From an uncultured Treponema sp. (GTDB lineage: Bacteria; Spirochaetota; Spirochaetia; Treponematales; Treponemataceae), in contig CALGGS010000137.1 in the NCBI GenBank assembly GCA_937915735.1, positions 1 through 5,759 on the forward strand: a DNA stretch of 5,759 nt, in the 5' to 3' direction. A program made the position numbers and the translations under genes. Positions within the stretch are counted from its first letter, which is position 1. Each line of letters starts with the position of its first letter. Positions 1 through 5,759 of the stretch are shown here, piece by piece. The notes beneath the pieces were generated by a model, which saw only the letters and a program-made list of their open reading frames with translations, was not told the DNA's origin and did no database searches.

Positions 1-1
1 C

Positions 2-2611
2 TACGGCGTTTGGGTCAAAAAGCCAGCGCACACGGTTTCATCTGAAAGCGAAGATATGACAGCAGATTTTTTATCTGATTCATCTGACACAGCTTCATCC
101 GGCGAAACAGAAATCTCTCTTGATGAATTCATCGAAGGGGGAGTTTTTGAAGGAGATGACGGTGGAAGCGCCGCAAGCGAAGCCTCTGAGCTGGCAAACA
201 AAGCCTCAGACTCTTCAAGCGAAGAAAGCGTTTCTGTCGATGATTTTTTAGGCGACTCTGAGCCTGGCGAATCAAGCGACATCACTATTTCAGATTCCCC
301 AATGGAAGTTTCAGCCTCCCCGGCAGCACAAGATGACGGTCCTCTCGACATAGATTTATCCTTTGACGATGACTCAGGCTCAGTTTCTTCTTCATCTTCT
401 CTTTCCTCAGCCCCGGTCGAAGAGGTTGCTGGCAGCGAAGAAGTAGACTTAAGCGATTTCGGAGTTGATTTTGGTGACGACTCATCATCAAATGGCTCAA
501 CAGAATCTGTCAGCGGAACAGTAAATGATGACGGCAGCGAAAATATCGATTTATCCGATTTCGGATTTGACATCAATGCCCCTGAATCCAGCGGCGAAGA
601 AGAGTCTCCTAAGGCAGAGGAGTCAAGCGAGACAGTTGTAAACGATGACGGAACAGAAAATGTCGATTTATCTGACTTCGGCTTTGACATCAATGCTCCT
701 GAATCCAGCGGCGAAAGCTCTGAAAGCACGGAAAGCACAAGCGAACAGGCAAGTGCTCAAAGCGACGACGACTCAGTTCCATCCCTTTCAGACAACGAGC
801 CTTCATCTTCAGAAGAAGATACAATGACAGTCACCGTTGACGATGACGAACACATTTCACTTGAAGGCGATTCAAGCTCTCAAACACAGGAAGCAGCTTC
901 TCAAACACAAGATTTTTCCGCTCCTGACGACGATGACTTTGACCTTGACTCAATTATGGATTCAATCGAAGACGAGAATGGAAACACAAGCTCTCTCGTA
1001 GACACGCCAGTCGAATCTGTGGAAGTTGAAAGCTCAGAGCCAGAGGTCACAGAACCAGAAAAAGAGACAATCGATGTCGTTGATATGGAAGAACCGGTCT
1101 TCGAAGAAACGGCGGTTGACATTCCAGACACAGAAGCAACAGAAAGCGAAAACCCATTCGCCCTTCCTCCGGATGACGCATTTGCCGCTCCAAGCCCAAT
1201 CGAAGAGCAAACCATAAGCGATGCGACAGATGCAACAATCGATGACTCAACAATCACAGACGAATCAGTGGCTGAAGAGGCAGAAGAAGAACCTGCACCA
1301 GAAGAGCCTGCAATCGAAGAAGAAAATACAGAAGAAATTGTAATAAACGAGCCTCTTTCTGAACCAGCAGCAGTTTCAGAAGCAGAAGTTGTAAAGCAGG
1401 ACGCAGAAATTTCACAGGCTACAAACAATATTTTAAGCCAGATTGCGGCAGAACTTTCTTCTCTCCGTGGCGAAATCTCAACTCTTAAAAGTGAATTTGA
1501 AGAAATCAAAAACAGGCCGGTGCCTCCTGCACAAAACGAAGCCGTCTCAGAGCCTTCAGTTCAGGAAACAACCACAGCCGAAGAAGACGCTTTCTTGTCA
1601 CAGGAACCAACAGAAACTGAGTCTAGCGGAGGTTTCTTTGGAAATGACGATGAAGACGACACGATTGCCCTTTCTCTCGACGAAATGGACGATATTTTAA
1701 GTTCTGTAGACATTATCGAAGAGGCTTCAGAACAGGAGTCTGAACAGCCGACGACAGAAGAAGCCGAACCTGCCGAAGCTATTGAAGATGTTGCAGATGA
1801 ATCTCTTGACTTCTCTGACGAAGCAGTTGAAGAGCCAGCCCTTGACGAAATCGACACGAACATCGCGGATGAAGACGAAGAGCTTCCAGAAGAAATTTCA
1901 ATTCCAAAGACAGACGAGACTGATGACATTCTTGTTGAATCAAGCAGCGAGAATTTAATTTCTGAAAGCGAAAATATCGAAGGCGGCGAAGAATTAAGCG
2001 AAGAGCTTACAATCGATGACGAGCCATTCGTATTTGGCGATGAAGAAGCTTCAGATACAGACGAAAATGAATTTACCGTAGAGCCAGCCCTCGAAGACTC
2101 AACCCTTTCAGCAGATGAGCTTGCCGGAATTTCAGCAGATTCTAAGGACGAGTCAGAGGACTCTACACTTTCTGCCGACGAGCTTGCCGGAATTGCCTCT
2201 GATTCTCAGGATGAATCAGAGGACTCTACTCTTTCTGCCGATGAGCTTGCAAATATCACTGGAGAAGCAGACGACAAATCAGACTTGCTCGCTGACATAA
2301 TGGGCGATGTTTCAGAATCAGAGGCGAACGAAGAAACAAGCGGCATCTCTATTTCAGAAGGCGAGCTTGATACTCTTCTTACAAACGAAGCTGCCCGCGA
2401 AGAAGAGCTTAAAAATGCCACAGAAGAAGAAAATTCAACTCCAAAGGTTACCTCATCAATTCCAGGTGACTTACAGACTGAAATAAAATCTGTTCTCGCA
2501 TATATGGATCAGCTTCTCGAAAATCTTCCGGAAGAAAAAATCGCAGAATTCGCACAATCTGAACAATTTGAAACATACAAAAAATTGTTCAAGGAACTTG
2601 GTCTTGACTAA
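2..2611 (+). CDS. Large acidic repeat protein with coiled coil and helical C-terminus (5' partial)
   Basis: I do not recognise a named family. The frame is open from the first base of the window, so the gene starts upstream; residue numbers here count from the internal ATG at 56. From there 851 residues are dominated by Ser, Asp, Glu, Ala and Thr, with no Cys and only three Arg (R471, R487, R781), implying a very low pI and extensive disorder. Order of elements: short hydrophobic-S-x-D-D/E-F motifs (about 20-28 and 59-67); a repeated VDLSDFGFDI block (about 126-220); a heptad coiled coil (460-484); LSLDEMDDIL (539-548); three 21-residue LSADELA repeats (680-742); ISEGELDTLL (766-775); and a folded-looking C-terminus (801-851) rich in Leu, Glu and Lys. 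No membrane segment is visible. The next gene begins 14 nt downstream, so it probably heads a three-gene operon. A scaffold or tether role is inferred from architecture only. Confidence 0.88.
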   Translation, partial: YGVWVKKPAHTVSSESEDMTADFLSDSSDTASSGETEISLDEFIEGGVFEGDDGGSAASEASELANKASDSSSEESVSVDDFLGDSEPGESSDITISDSPMEVSASPAAQDDGPLDIDLSFDDDSGSVSSSSSLSSAPVEEVAGSEEVDLSDFGVDFGDDSSSNGSTESVSGTVNDDGSENIDLSDFGFDINAPESSGEEESPKAEESSETVVNDDGTENVDLSDFGFDINAPESSGESSESTESTSEQASAQSDDDSVPSLSDNEPSSSEEDTMTVTVDDDEHISLEGDSSSQTQEAASQTQDFSAPDDDDFDLDSIMDSIEDENGNTSSLVDTPVESVEVESSEPEVTEPEKETIDVVDMEEPVFEETAVDIPDTEATESENPFALPPDDAFAAPSPIEEQTISDATDATIDDSTITDESVAEEAEEEPAPEEPAIEEENTEEIVINEPLSEPAAVSEAEVVKQDAEISQATNNILSQIAAELSSLRGEISTLKSEFEEIKNRPVPPAQNEAVSEPSVQETTTAEEDAFLSQEPTETESSGGFFGNDDEDDTIALSLDEMDDILSSVDIIEEASEQESEQPTTEEAEPAEAIEDVADESLDFSDEAVEEPALDEIDTNIADEDEELPEEISIPKTDETDDILVESSSENLISESENIEGGEELSEELTIDDEPFVFGDEEASDTDENEFTVEPALEDSTLSADELAGISADSKDESEDSTLSADELAGIASDSQDESEDSTLSADELANITGEADDKSDLLADIMGDVSESEANEETSGISISEGELDTLLTNEAAREEELKNATEEENSTPKVTSSIPGDLQTEIKSVLAYMDQLLENLPEEKIAEFAQSEQFETYKKLFKELGLD
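431..715 (+). repeat. Degenerate in-frame repeats encoding the DLSDFGFDI block
   Basis: Two 78-nt copies lie at 521-598 and 638-715, a period of 117 nt (39 residues). They differ at nine bases by eye, and these change only two residues (S to T and I to V). Each encodes NDDG, then ENI/VDLSDFGFDI, then NAPESSGE. A shorter, more diverged copy at 431-478 encodes EEVDLSDFGVDF. Most differences between the two full copies are synonymous, which suggests an old duplication held under protein-level selection. Confidence 0.9.
1388..1516 (+). other. Coiled-coil segment within the acidic protein
   Basis: Residues 445-487 (counted from the ATG at 56) are the only long stretch that alternates like a helix. 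Hydrophobic residues L460, I463, L467, L470, I474, L477, F481 and I484 follow a strict 3-4-3-4 spacing, the a/d pattern of a parallel coiled coil. It also carries two of the protein's three arginines. It is bordered by acidic low-complexity sequence before and a Pro-rich NRPVPP break after. Dimerisation or trimerisation of the whole protein through this segment is a reasonable inference. Confidence 0.7.
2093..2281 (+). repeat. Three tandem 63-nt repeats encoding EDSTLSADELA units
   Basis: Copies at 2093-2155, 2156-2218 and 2219-2281 are perfectly adjacent, each 21 codons. All three begin EDSTLSADELA. The first two continue G-I and end D-E-S with three substitutions between them, while the third diverges after the eleventh residue. 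The conserved first half and drifting second half point to selection on the LSADEL core. The third unit runs into a helical-looking DLLADIMGDV segment. Confidence 0.93.
2456..2608 (+). other. C-terminal helical domain of the acidic protein
   Basis: The last 51 residues (801-851 from the ATG at 56) differ sharply from the acidic linker. They carry Lys, Tyr, Phe and regularly spaced Leu/Ile, with pieces such as EIKSVLAYMDQLLENLPEEK and TYKKLFKELGLD, and suggest two or three short helices. This is the part most likely to be folded and conserved between relatives, and it would make the best search query. Its function is unknown. Confidence 0.6.
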
Positions 2612-2613
2612 AC

Positions 2614-2620
2614 GGAGAAG
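2614..2620 (+). promoter_or_regulatory. Ribosome binding site for the gene at 2626
   Basis: GGAGAAG lies 5 nt before the ATG at 2626, inside the 14-nt gap after the upstream stop. It decides between two nearby ATGs: the one at 2621 directly abuts it and reads only M-A-stop, whereas the one at 2626 is correctly spaced and opens 296 codons. Confidence 0.8.
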
Positions 2621-2625
2621 ATGGC

Positions 2626-3516
2626 ATGAGCACACAGACAAATTCAGCAAAAAAAAGCCTTCTCATACGAGCACAAAGCGTTCTCTCAGATGTTACGCCA
2701 ACCTTTGAAAAGTGGGCAAAACGCTCCGGATTCATTCGTGCGGCAATCCTGTCTCCCGCCACAACAAGTGACGGAGATTTTTACTACACGACGGATTCAT
2801 ACGGTTTTTCTGCCCGAGAAATGGCACTTCTTACCGAAACGAAGGAATTCTGGCTAGGCACTCTCTCAAAAGCATTTGAATGGCAGTGCTTTTCAAGGGA
2901 TTTCGGCGAAATCGACAAATTTGACGGACTTTTTGAGGACGATATTCTCTCTCAAATCAATAAAATTTTCTTCTTGCCATTTAAAAACAAAGAGAACCCC
3001 CTGATTTTCGTACTTGTGGAATTGGACGATGATGATGATATAAATCTCTCGCCTGCTTCAGAATGTGCGGTAACTCTCAAAAATATCGTTGAATTCAAAA
3101 ATCAGGAATCAAAAATCTTAGCAAAATTCGAAAAGAACATCGACACAGGGCTTGGGATTTCTGAAAGCCATCTTTACATTCTTTCACTTAAGCTTTGCAT
3201 TGATGAGCAACTTTCGGATGTAGAGATTCCTGGAGACGAATTGCGTAATTTTGTTATCAATTCCATTACAGAAAATGCCCAGACAGTCGTTGCCCCCCTG
3301 TTTAGGGCACCAAACTGCTCTATGGCAGGTAAAAATGGCGAAATAAAAGTCGCGCTTTTCGCAAAAGACGAGGAAGACGAGCAACTTTTAGCTTATCACG
3401 CATCCAGAACCTTAATAGGTCTTCTTGGCCTAAAGGCAACCAAACAAATTGCCCTTCTTAAAGCTGGTGACTGCCCGAACAAAAAAGGAACAATCGCTTT
3501 CCTAACACAAGGATAA
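2626..3516 (+). CDS. Hypothetical protein, possible degenerate GAF/GGDEF-like fold
   Basis: This 296-residue soluble protein has no signal peptide or membrane segment, and I do not recognise its family. It starts Lys/Ser-rich and then alternates strands and helices. About residues 15-145 hold hydrophobic strands (FIRAAILSP; IFFLPFKN; PLIFVLVEL) followed by an acidic D134-D138 run, in an order reminiscent of a GAF sensory domain. About 182-280 (HLYILSLKLCID, then GDELRNFV, then GKNGEIKVALF, then a long helix) recalls the layout of a GGDEF domain. If so it is degenerate: the GGDEF signature position would be near G235-F242 and lacks the catalytic acidic pair, so no cyclase activity is expected. 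This fold reading is by eye and weak. It sits between the acidic repeat protein and the DUF115 gene with only 14- and 4-nt gaps, so it probably works with one of them. The start is supported by a GGAGAAG site 5 nt upstream. Confidence 0.85.
   Translation: MSTQTNSAKKSLLIRAQSVLSDVTPTFEKWAKRSGFIRAAILSPATTSDGDFYYTTDSYGFSAREMALLTETKEFWLGTLSKAFEWQCFSRDFGEIDKFDGLFEDDILSQINKIFFLPFKNKENPLIFVLVELDDDDDINLSPASECAVTLKNIVEFKNQESKILAKFEKNIDTGLGISESHLYILSLKLCIDEQLSDVEIPGDELRNFVINSITENAQTVVAPLFRAPNCSMAGKNGEIKVALFAKDEEDEQLLAYHASRTLIGLLGLKATKQIALLKAGDCPNKKGTIAFLTQG
3509..3513 (+). promoter_or_regulatory. Ribosome binding site for the DUF115 gene
   Basis: AAGGA lies 7 nt before the ATG at 3521 and is embedded in the last sense codons of the upstream gene, whose stop at 3514-3516 is only 4 nt from the start. 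This arrangement favours translational coupling of the two genes. Confidence 0.7.
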
Positions 3517-3520
3517 AAAA

Positions 3521-5017
3521 ATGTCAGTGGAAGTTGATTTTTCTATCGAAAAGAGCAAAAACGGAGAAGAAACCTGCTCTTTTCAAGGAAAATATCTCCA
3601 TTCAAAATACAATCCATCACAAGAGGCAGAAAGATTCAGTCAGGCTCTTACGGCTGATTTTTCTCCTCTTTGTGTTTTTATCTTAGAAGGCGCATTATCT
3701 TACTGCGCAAAATTCTTAAAAAACAGATTTCCTTCCGCACAAATCTGCGTAATTAGATTCACCCGCTTTTTTGAAAAATACGACTCAAATTGGGACAAAG
3801 TTTTTTATCTTTATGACGGTGACATCGCTCTTTCGGAGCGGCTTTTCAATTTTTTGGGTGAAGAAAGACTGATTTCAAGCATCTTTTTTGACTGGACACC
3901 TTCAAAGCAAATTTTTCAAGAAGAAAATGCATTATCTTGGTCTGAAATAAAAAAAGCTGTTTTAAAAGCCCGTGATGTGCTCGGAACCCGCTCTTATTTT
4001 TCAAAACGCTGGCTGAAAAACTCACTGATTTTTGCCTCAAGGATAAAAAATGTCACCCTTCTTAATAAAACCGACAAACCTGTAATAATCGCGTCCTCCG
4101 GCCCCAGTTTAGGCCCTTCACTCCCCTTTCTTAAAAAGAATCGCTCTTCATTCTACTTGCTTGCAGTTTCGTCAGCTTTTATGCCTTTAAGACATTATGG
4201 ACTTACTCCAGACTTAGTTCTTTCAAGCGACGGCGGTTTTTGGGCGAAAAAGCACCTTGATTTTCCAGAAAGCGCCTGTAAAACTCTGTTTGCCTTAGAG
4301 ACAGAAAGCGCCGTCCCTAAAAAAATCTTAGAGACAAAAAAAATCATACCTCTTGTATATGAAGGCTCTCTTTCAAAAGAGCTTTTTGACAGCCTAAAAA
4401 TTCCATATATGATTTCAGAAAGATGCGGAACGGTAGCGGGAACTGCGCTTATTTTTGCGCTAAACCTTACGACGAACAAGGTTTTTCTAGTCGGACAAGA
4501 TTTAGCTCCTTCAAGGGGCTTTCAGCACACGCAGCCTAACGCACTGGAAAATGATAACGCAAGAAAGGATTTTCGGCTAAAAAACACTGAAACCCGTCTC
4601 ACCTGCTCAAGGTTCAATTCAATGGCAAGCCTTAAAATCTACAGAGACTGGTTCATCTCAAATTCAGAGTATTTTTCAAAAAGAGTTTTCAGATTGTCAG
4701 ACAATTTTGACTATGAATTTTCACTCGGAAAAATAAAGGATATAAGCTGGGAAGAATTTTCCCGCACAAAGGCGCCCAGCGATTTTTCGGCACAGGCTCA
4801 GAATGAGATTCACTGCCATATTGAGGGCGGAAAAAAAGCAAAAGACTTATTACAAAAAAAACTGCTAGAAATCTCAAAAACACAAAAATTTATTGAAGAA
4901 GTTTTCCCTATGGATTCGATTTTGATAAAACGGGAGCTTTCCAGCGAAAAAAAAGAAATTTTACAAAAAAAACTTAAAGAAAAAATCAGCGAACTGATAA
5001 CTAACTGCAAATTTTAA
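3521..5017 (+). CDS. DUF115 / MptE-like protein, motility accessory factor (Maf) type
   Basis: The 498-residue protein matches the DUF115/MptE-like layout. About residues 1-170 form a variable N-terminal domain. A nucleotide-binding-like core follows: a strand and Gly-rich loop, IIASSGPSLG (SGPSL at 193-197); a helix and strand ending PDLVLSSDGG (P230, D237); RCGTVAG (G303); and VGQDLAP (G325, Q326, D327) with H336 shortly after. The Lys-rich tail (about 430-498) is helical. No membrane segments are seen, so it is probably cytoplasmic. Relatives include archaeal MptE pterin pyrophosphokinase and bacterial Maf proteins, which transfer nonulosonic acids to flagellins. In a spirochaete the Maf-like role is the more likely one, but no sugar-synthesis or flagellin gene is visible here, so the substrate is unproven. 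The glycine loop reads SSGPSLG, where many relatives have G-x-GPSL followed by an acidic residue. Length is typical for the family. It is the last gene of the putative operon. Confidence 0.85.
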   Translation: MSVEVDFSIEKSKNGEETCSFQGKYLHSKYNPSQEAERFSQALTADFSPLCVFILEGALSYCAKFLKNRFPSAQICVIRFTRFFEKYDSNWDKVFYLYDGDIALSERLFNFLGEERLISSIFFDWTPSKQIFQEENALSWSEIKKAVLKARDVLGTRSYFSKRWLKNSLIFASRIKNVTLLNKTDKPVIIASSGPSLGPSLPFLKKNRSSFYLLAVSSAFMPLRHYGLTPDLVLSSDGGFWAKKHLDFPESACKTLFALETESAVPKKILETKKIIPLVYEGSLSKELFDSLKIPYMISERCGTVAGTALIFALNLTTNKVFLVGQDLAPSRGFQHTQPNALENDNARKDFRLKNTETRLTCSRFNSMASLKIYRDWFISNSEYFSKRVFRLSDNFDYEFSLGKIKDISWEEFSRTKAPSDFSAQAQNEIHCHIEGGKKAKDLLQKKLLEISKTQKFIEEVFPMDSILIKRELSSEKKEILQKKLKEKISELITNCKF

Positions 5018-5025
5018 GTTCCTTA

Positions 5026-5054
5026 TAGATTATTCTCTAAAAAATCATTATAAT
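5026..5054 (+). promoter_or_regulatory. Probable sigma-70 promoter for ileS
   Basis: A perfect TATAAT at 5049-5054 lies in the 71-nt gap before ileS. At exactly 17 bp spacing the -35 position (5026-5031) reads TAGATT, a poor match to TTGACA, so the promoter rests mainly on the -10 box. Transcription would start near 5060-5062, leaving a leader under 30 nt, too short for a T-box or other riboswitch. The -10 box sits inside the palindrome CATTATAATG (5046-5055). Confidence 0.5.
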
Positions 5055-5077
5055 GTTTTCCAAAAAATCAGATTAAC

Positions 5078-5083
5078 GAGGAA
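5078..5083 (+). promoter_or_regulatory. Ribosome binding site deciding the GTG start of ileS
   Basis: GAGGAA, followed by a further G, lies 5 nt before GTG at 5089. No in-frame ATG occurs nearby with comparable spacing, and the product reading from this GTG gives a normal IleRS N-terminus (YKSVDAKVDFPKQEEEVLEFW). Confidence 0.8.
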
Positions 5084-5088
5084 GAATC

Positions 5089-5759
5089 GTGTATAAGTCA
5101 GTTGATGCTAAAGTAGATTTTCCTAAGCAGGAAGAAGAAGTTTTAGAATTTTGGAAAAAGAACGACACTTTTAAAAAGTCAGTTTCACAGCGTGAAGGCT
5201 GCGAAGAATTCACTTTCTTTGACGGTCCTCCCTTTGCTACAGGCTTACCGCACTTCGGTCACTTCATTCCATCAACAATTAAAGACATAATTCCGCGCTA
5301 TCAGACCATGAAGGGTAAAAAAGTCGAGCGAAGATTCGGCTGGGACTGTCATGGGCTTCCTGTTGAAAATTTAATCGAAAAAGAGCTTGGAATCAACTCA
5401 AAGCACGAAATCGAAGAGTACGGGGTGGCAAATTTCAACGAAAAATGCCGTGCTTCTGTCTTAAAATACACATCTGAATGGCGAAAAACGATTACCCGAA
5501 TGGGTCGCTGGGTTGATTTTGACAACGACTACAAGACCATGAACCCAGATTTTATGGAAACAATCTGGTGGGTGGCAAAATCCCTCTGGAACAAGGGCCT
5601 TATCTACGAGGGCAAGTATATTCTTCCCTATTGTCCCCGCTGTGCCACCGTTCTTTCAACTCACGAGCTGGCTCAGGGCTACAAAGAAAAGCAGGATCCT
5701 GCAATCACAATCCGCTTCAAGGTCACAAAAGCTCCTGCCGCCTTCAGCGACCCGGACAT
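5089..5759 (+). CDS. ileS: Isoleucyl-tRNA synthetase, eukaryote-like type 2 (3' partial)
   Basis: IleRS charges tRNA-Ile with isoleucine in the cytoplasm and edits misactivated valine. The window holds the first 223 codons plus two bases, roughly a fifth of a family that usually exceeds 1,000 residues. Visible class I features are the substrate-binding FDGPPFATGLPHFGHF segment (D45 to about F59) with the HxGH signature at H55-H58, the RRFGWDCHGLPVE block (W85), and in the connective region YCPRCATVLSTHE with a C182-x2-C185 zinc-binding pair. The wording DGPPFATGLPH.GH and ERRFGWDCHGLPVE is that of eukaryotic and type 2 bacterial IleRS; the common bacterial type 1 reads DGPPYANG and PGWDCHGLPIE. 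Translation starts at GTG with a GAGGAA site 5 nt upstream. It has its own probable promoter and is likely expressed independently of the operon before it. Identity as IleRS is very secure; type 2 assignment is strong. Confidence 0.96.
   Translation, partial: MYKSVDAKVDFPKQEEEVLEFWKKNDTFKKSVSQREGCEEFTFFDGPPFATGLPHFGHFIPSTIKDIIPRYQTMKGKKVERRFGWDCHGLPVENLIEKELGINSKHEIEEYGVANFNEKCRASVLKYTSEWRKTITRMGRWVDFDNDYKTMNPDFMETIWWVAKSLWNKGLIYEGKYILPYCPRCATVLSTHELAQGYKEKQDPAITIRFKVTKAPAAFSDPD

Noticed and set aside
56..58. ATG at 56 as the true start of the acidic protein
   Set aside because: The frame is open to the window edge with protein-like sequence before it, and the upstream bases lack a well-spaced Shine-Dalgarno.
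1..738. A 245-codon open frame on the minus strand opposite the acidic gene, Ser-rich
   Set aside because: It mirrors the codon bias of the acidic gene: GAA and GAT codons read as TTC and ATC, and AGC or TCA as Ser-like codons in reverse. It has the same repeats in antisense and no independent start signal. The + strand frame continues far beyond it.
901..1929. Further long Ser-rich minus-strand frames (901-1509 and 1561-1929)
   Set aside because: Same antisense shadow effect of a Glu/Asp/Ser-biased coding strand; no ribosome sites and low-complexity products.
2621..2629. ATG at 2621 as an alternative start or tiny leader peptide (M-A-stop)
   Set aside because: It directly abuts the Shine-Dalgarno, so spacing is wrong, and it ends after two codons. 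The ATG at 2626 has correct spacing and a long frame.
4195..5010. Minus-strand frames opposite the DUF115 gene (for example 4195-4479 and 4810-5010)
   Set aside because: Short frames without start signals that overlap a well-supported gene with recognisable family motifs.
5018..5088. Rho-independent terminator or T-box leader between the DUF115 gene and ileS
   Set aside because: No GC-rich stem followed by a T-run is present; the only dyad is AT-rich and overlaps the -10 box. The gap is far too short for a T-box.

Overview
The window reads as spirochaete DNA, most likely a Treponema. The pointers are an isoleucyl-tRNA synthetase of the eukaryote-like (type 2) class, a DUF115/MptE-like protein of the motility-accessory-factor type, and moderate-to-low G+C with A-rich, strongly GA-biased coding strands. 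The genus is an inference from protein character and was not confirmed by any search.

All four genes lie on the + strand. (1) Positions 2-2611 hold the 3' part of a gene for a very large, extremely acidic, Ser/Asp/Glu-rich protein. It is mostly disordered-looking, with two families of internal repeats, one clean heptad coiled coil and a conserved-looking helical C-terminus; its true start lies before the window. (2) Positions 2626-3516 encode a 296-residue soluble protein of no recognised family, with a faint GAF-then-GGDEF-like pattern. (3) Positions 3521-5017 encode a 498-residue DUF115/MptE-like protein, related to the Maf proteins that glycosylate flagellins. These three are separated by 14 and 4 nt, each with its own Shine-Dalgarno, and look like one transcription unit. 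(4) After a 71-nt gap with a good -10 box, ileS starts at a GTG at 5089 and runs off the window end.

The point of most interest is gene 1. Scattered along its disordered chain are many short segments of the form hydrophobic-S-x-D/E-E-hydrophobic, for example LSLDEMDDIL, ISEGELDTLL and three tandem LSADELA copies. They resemble the LSQ-x-EIDALL segment at the N-terminus of FliM, through which FliM binds phosphorylated CheY. Together with the Maf-like neighbour this raises the possibility of a multivalent scaffold linked to motility or signalling. That role is a hypothesis; the repeats and motifs themselves are directly visible. No RNA genes, CRISPR arrays, insertion sequences or clear terminators were seen.
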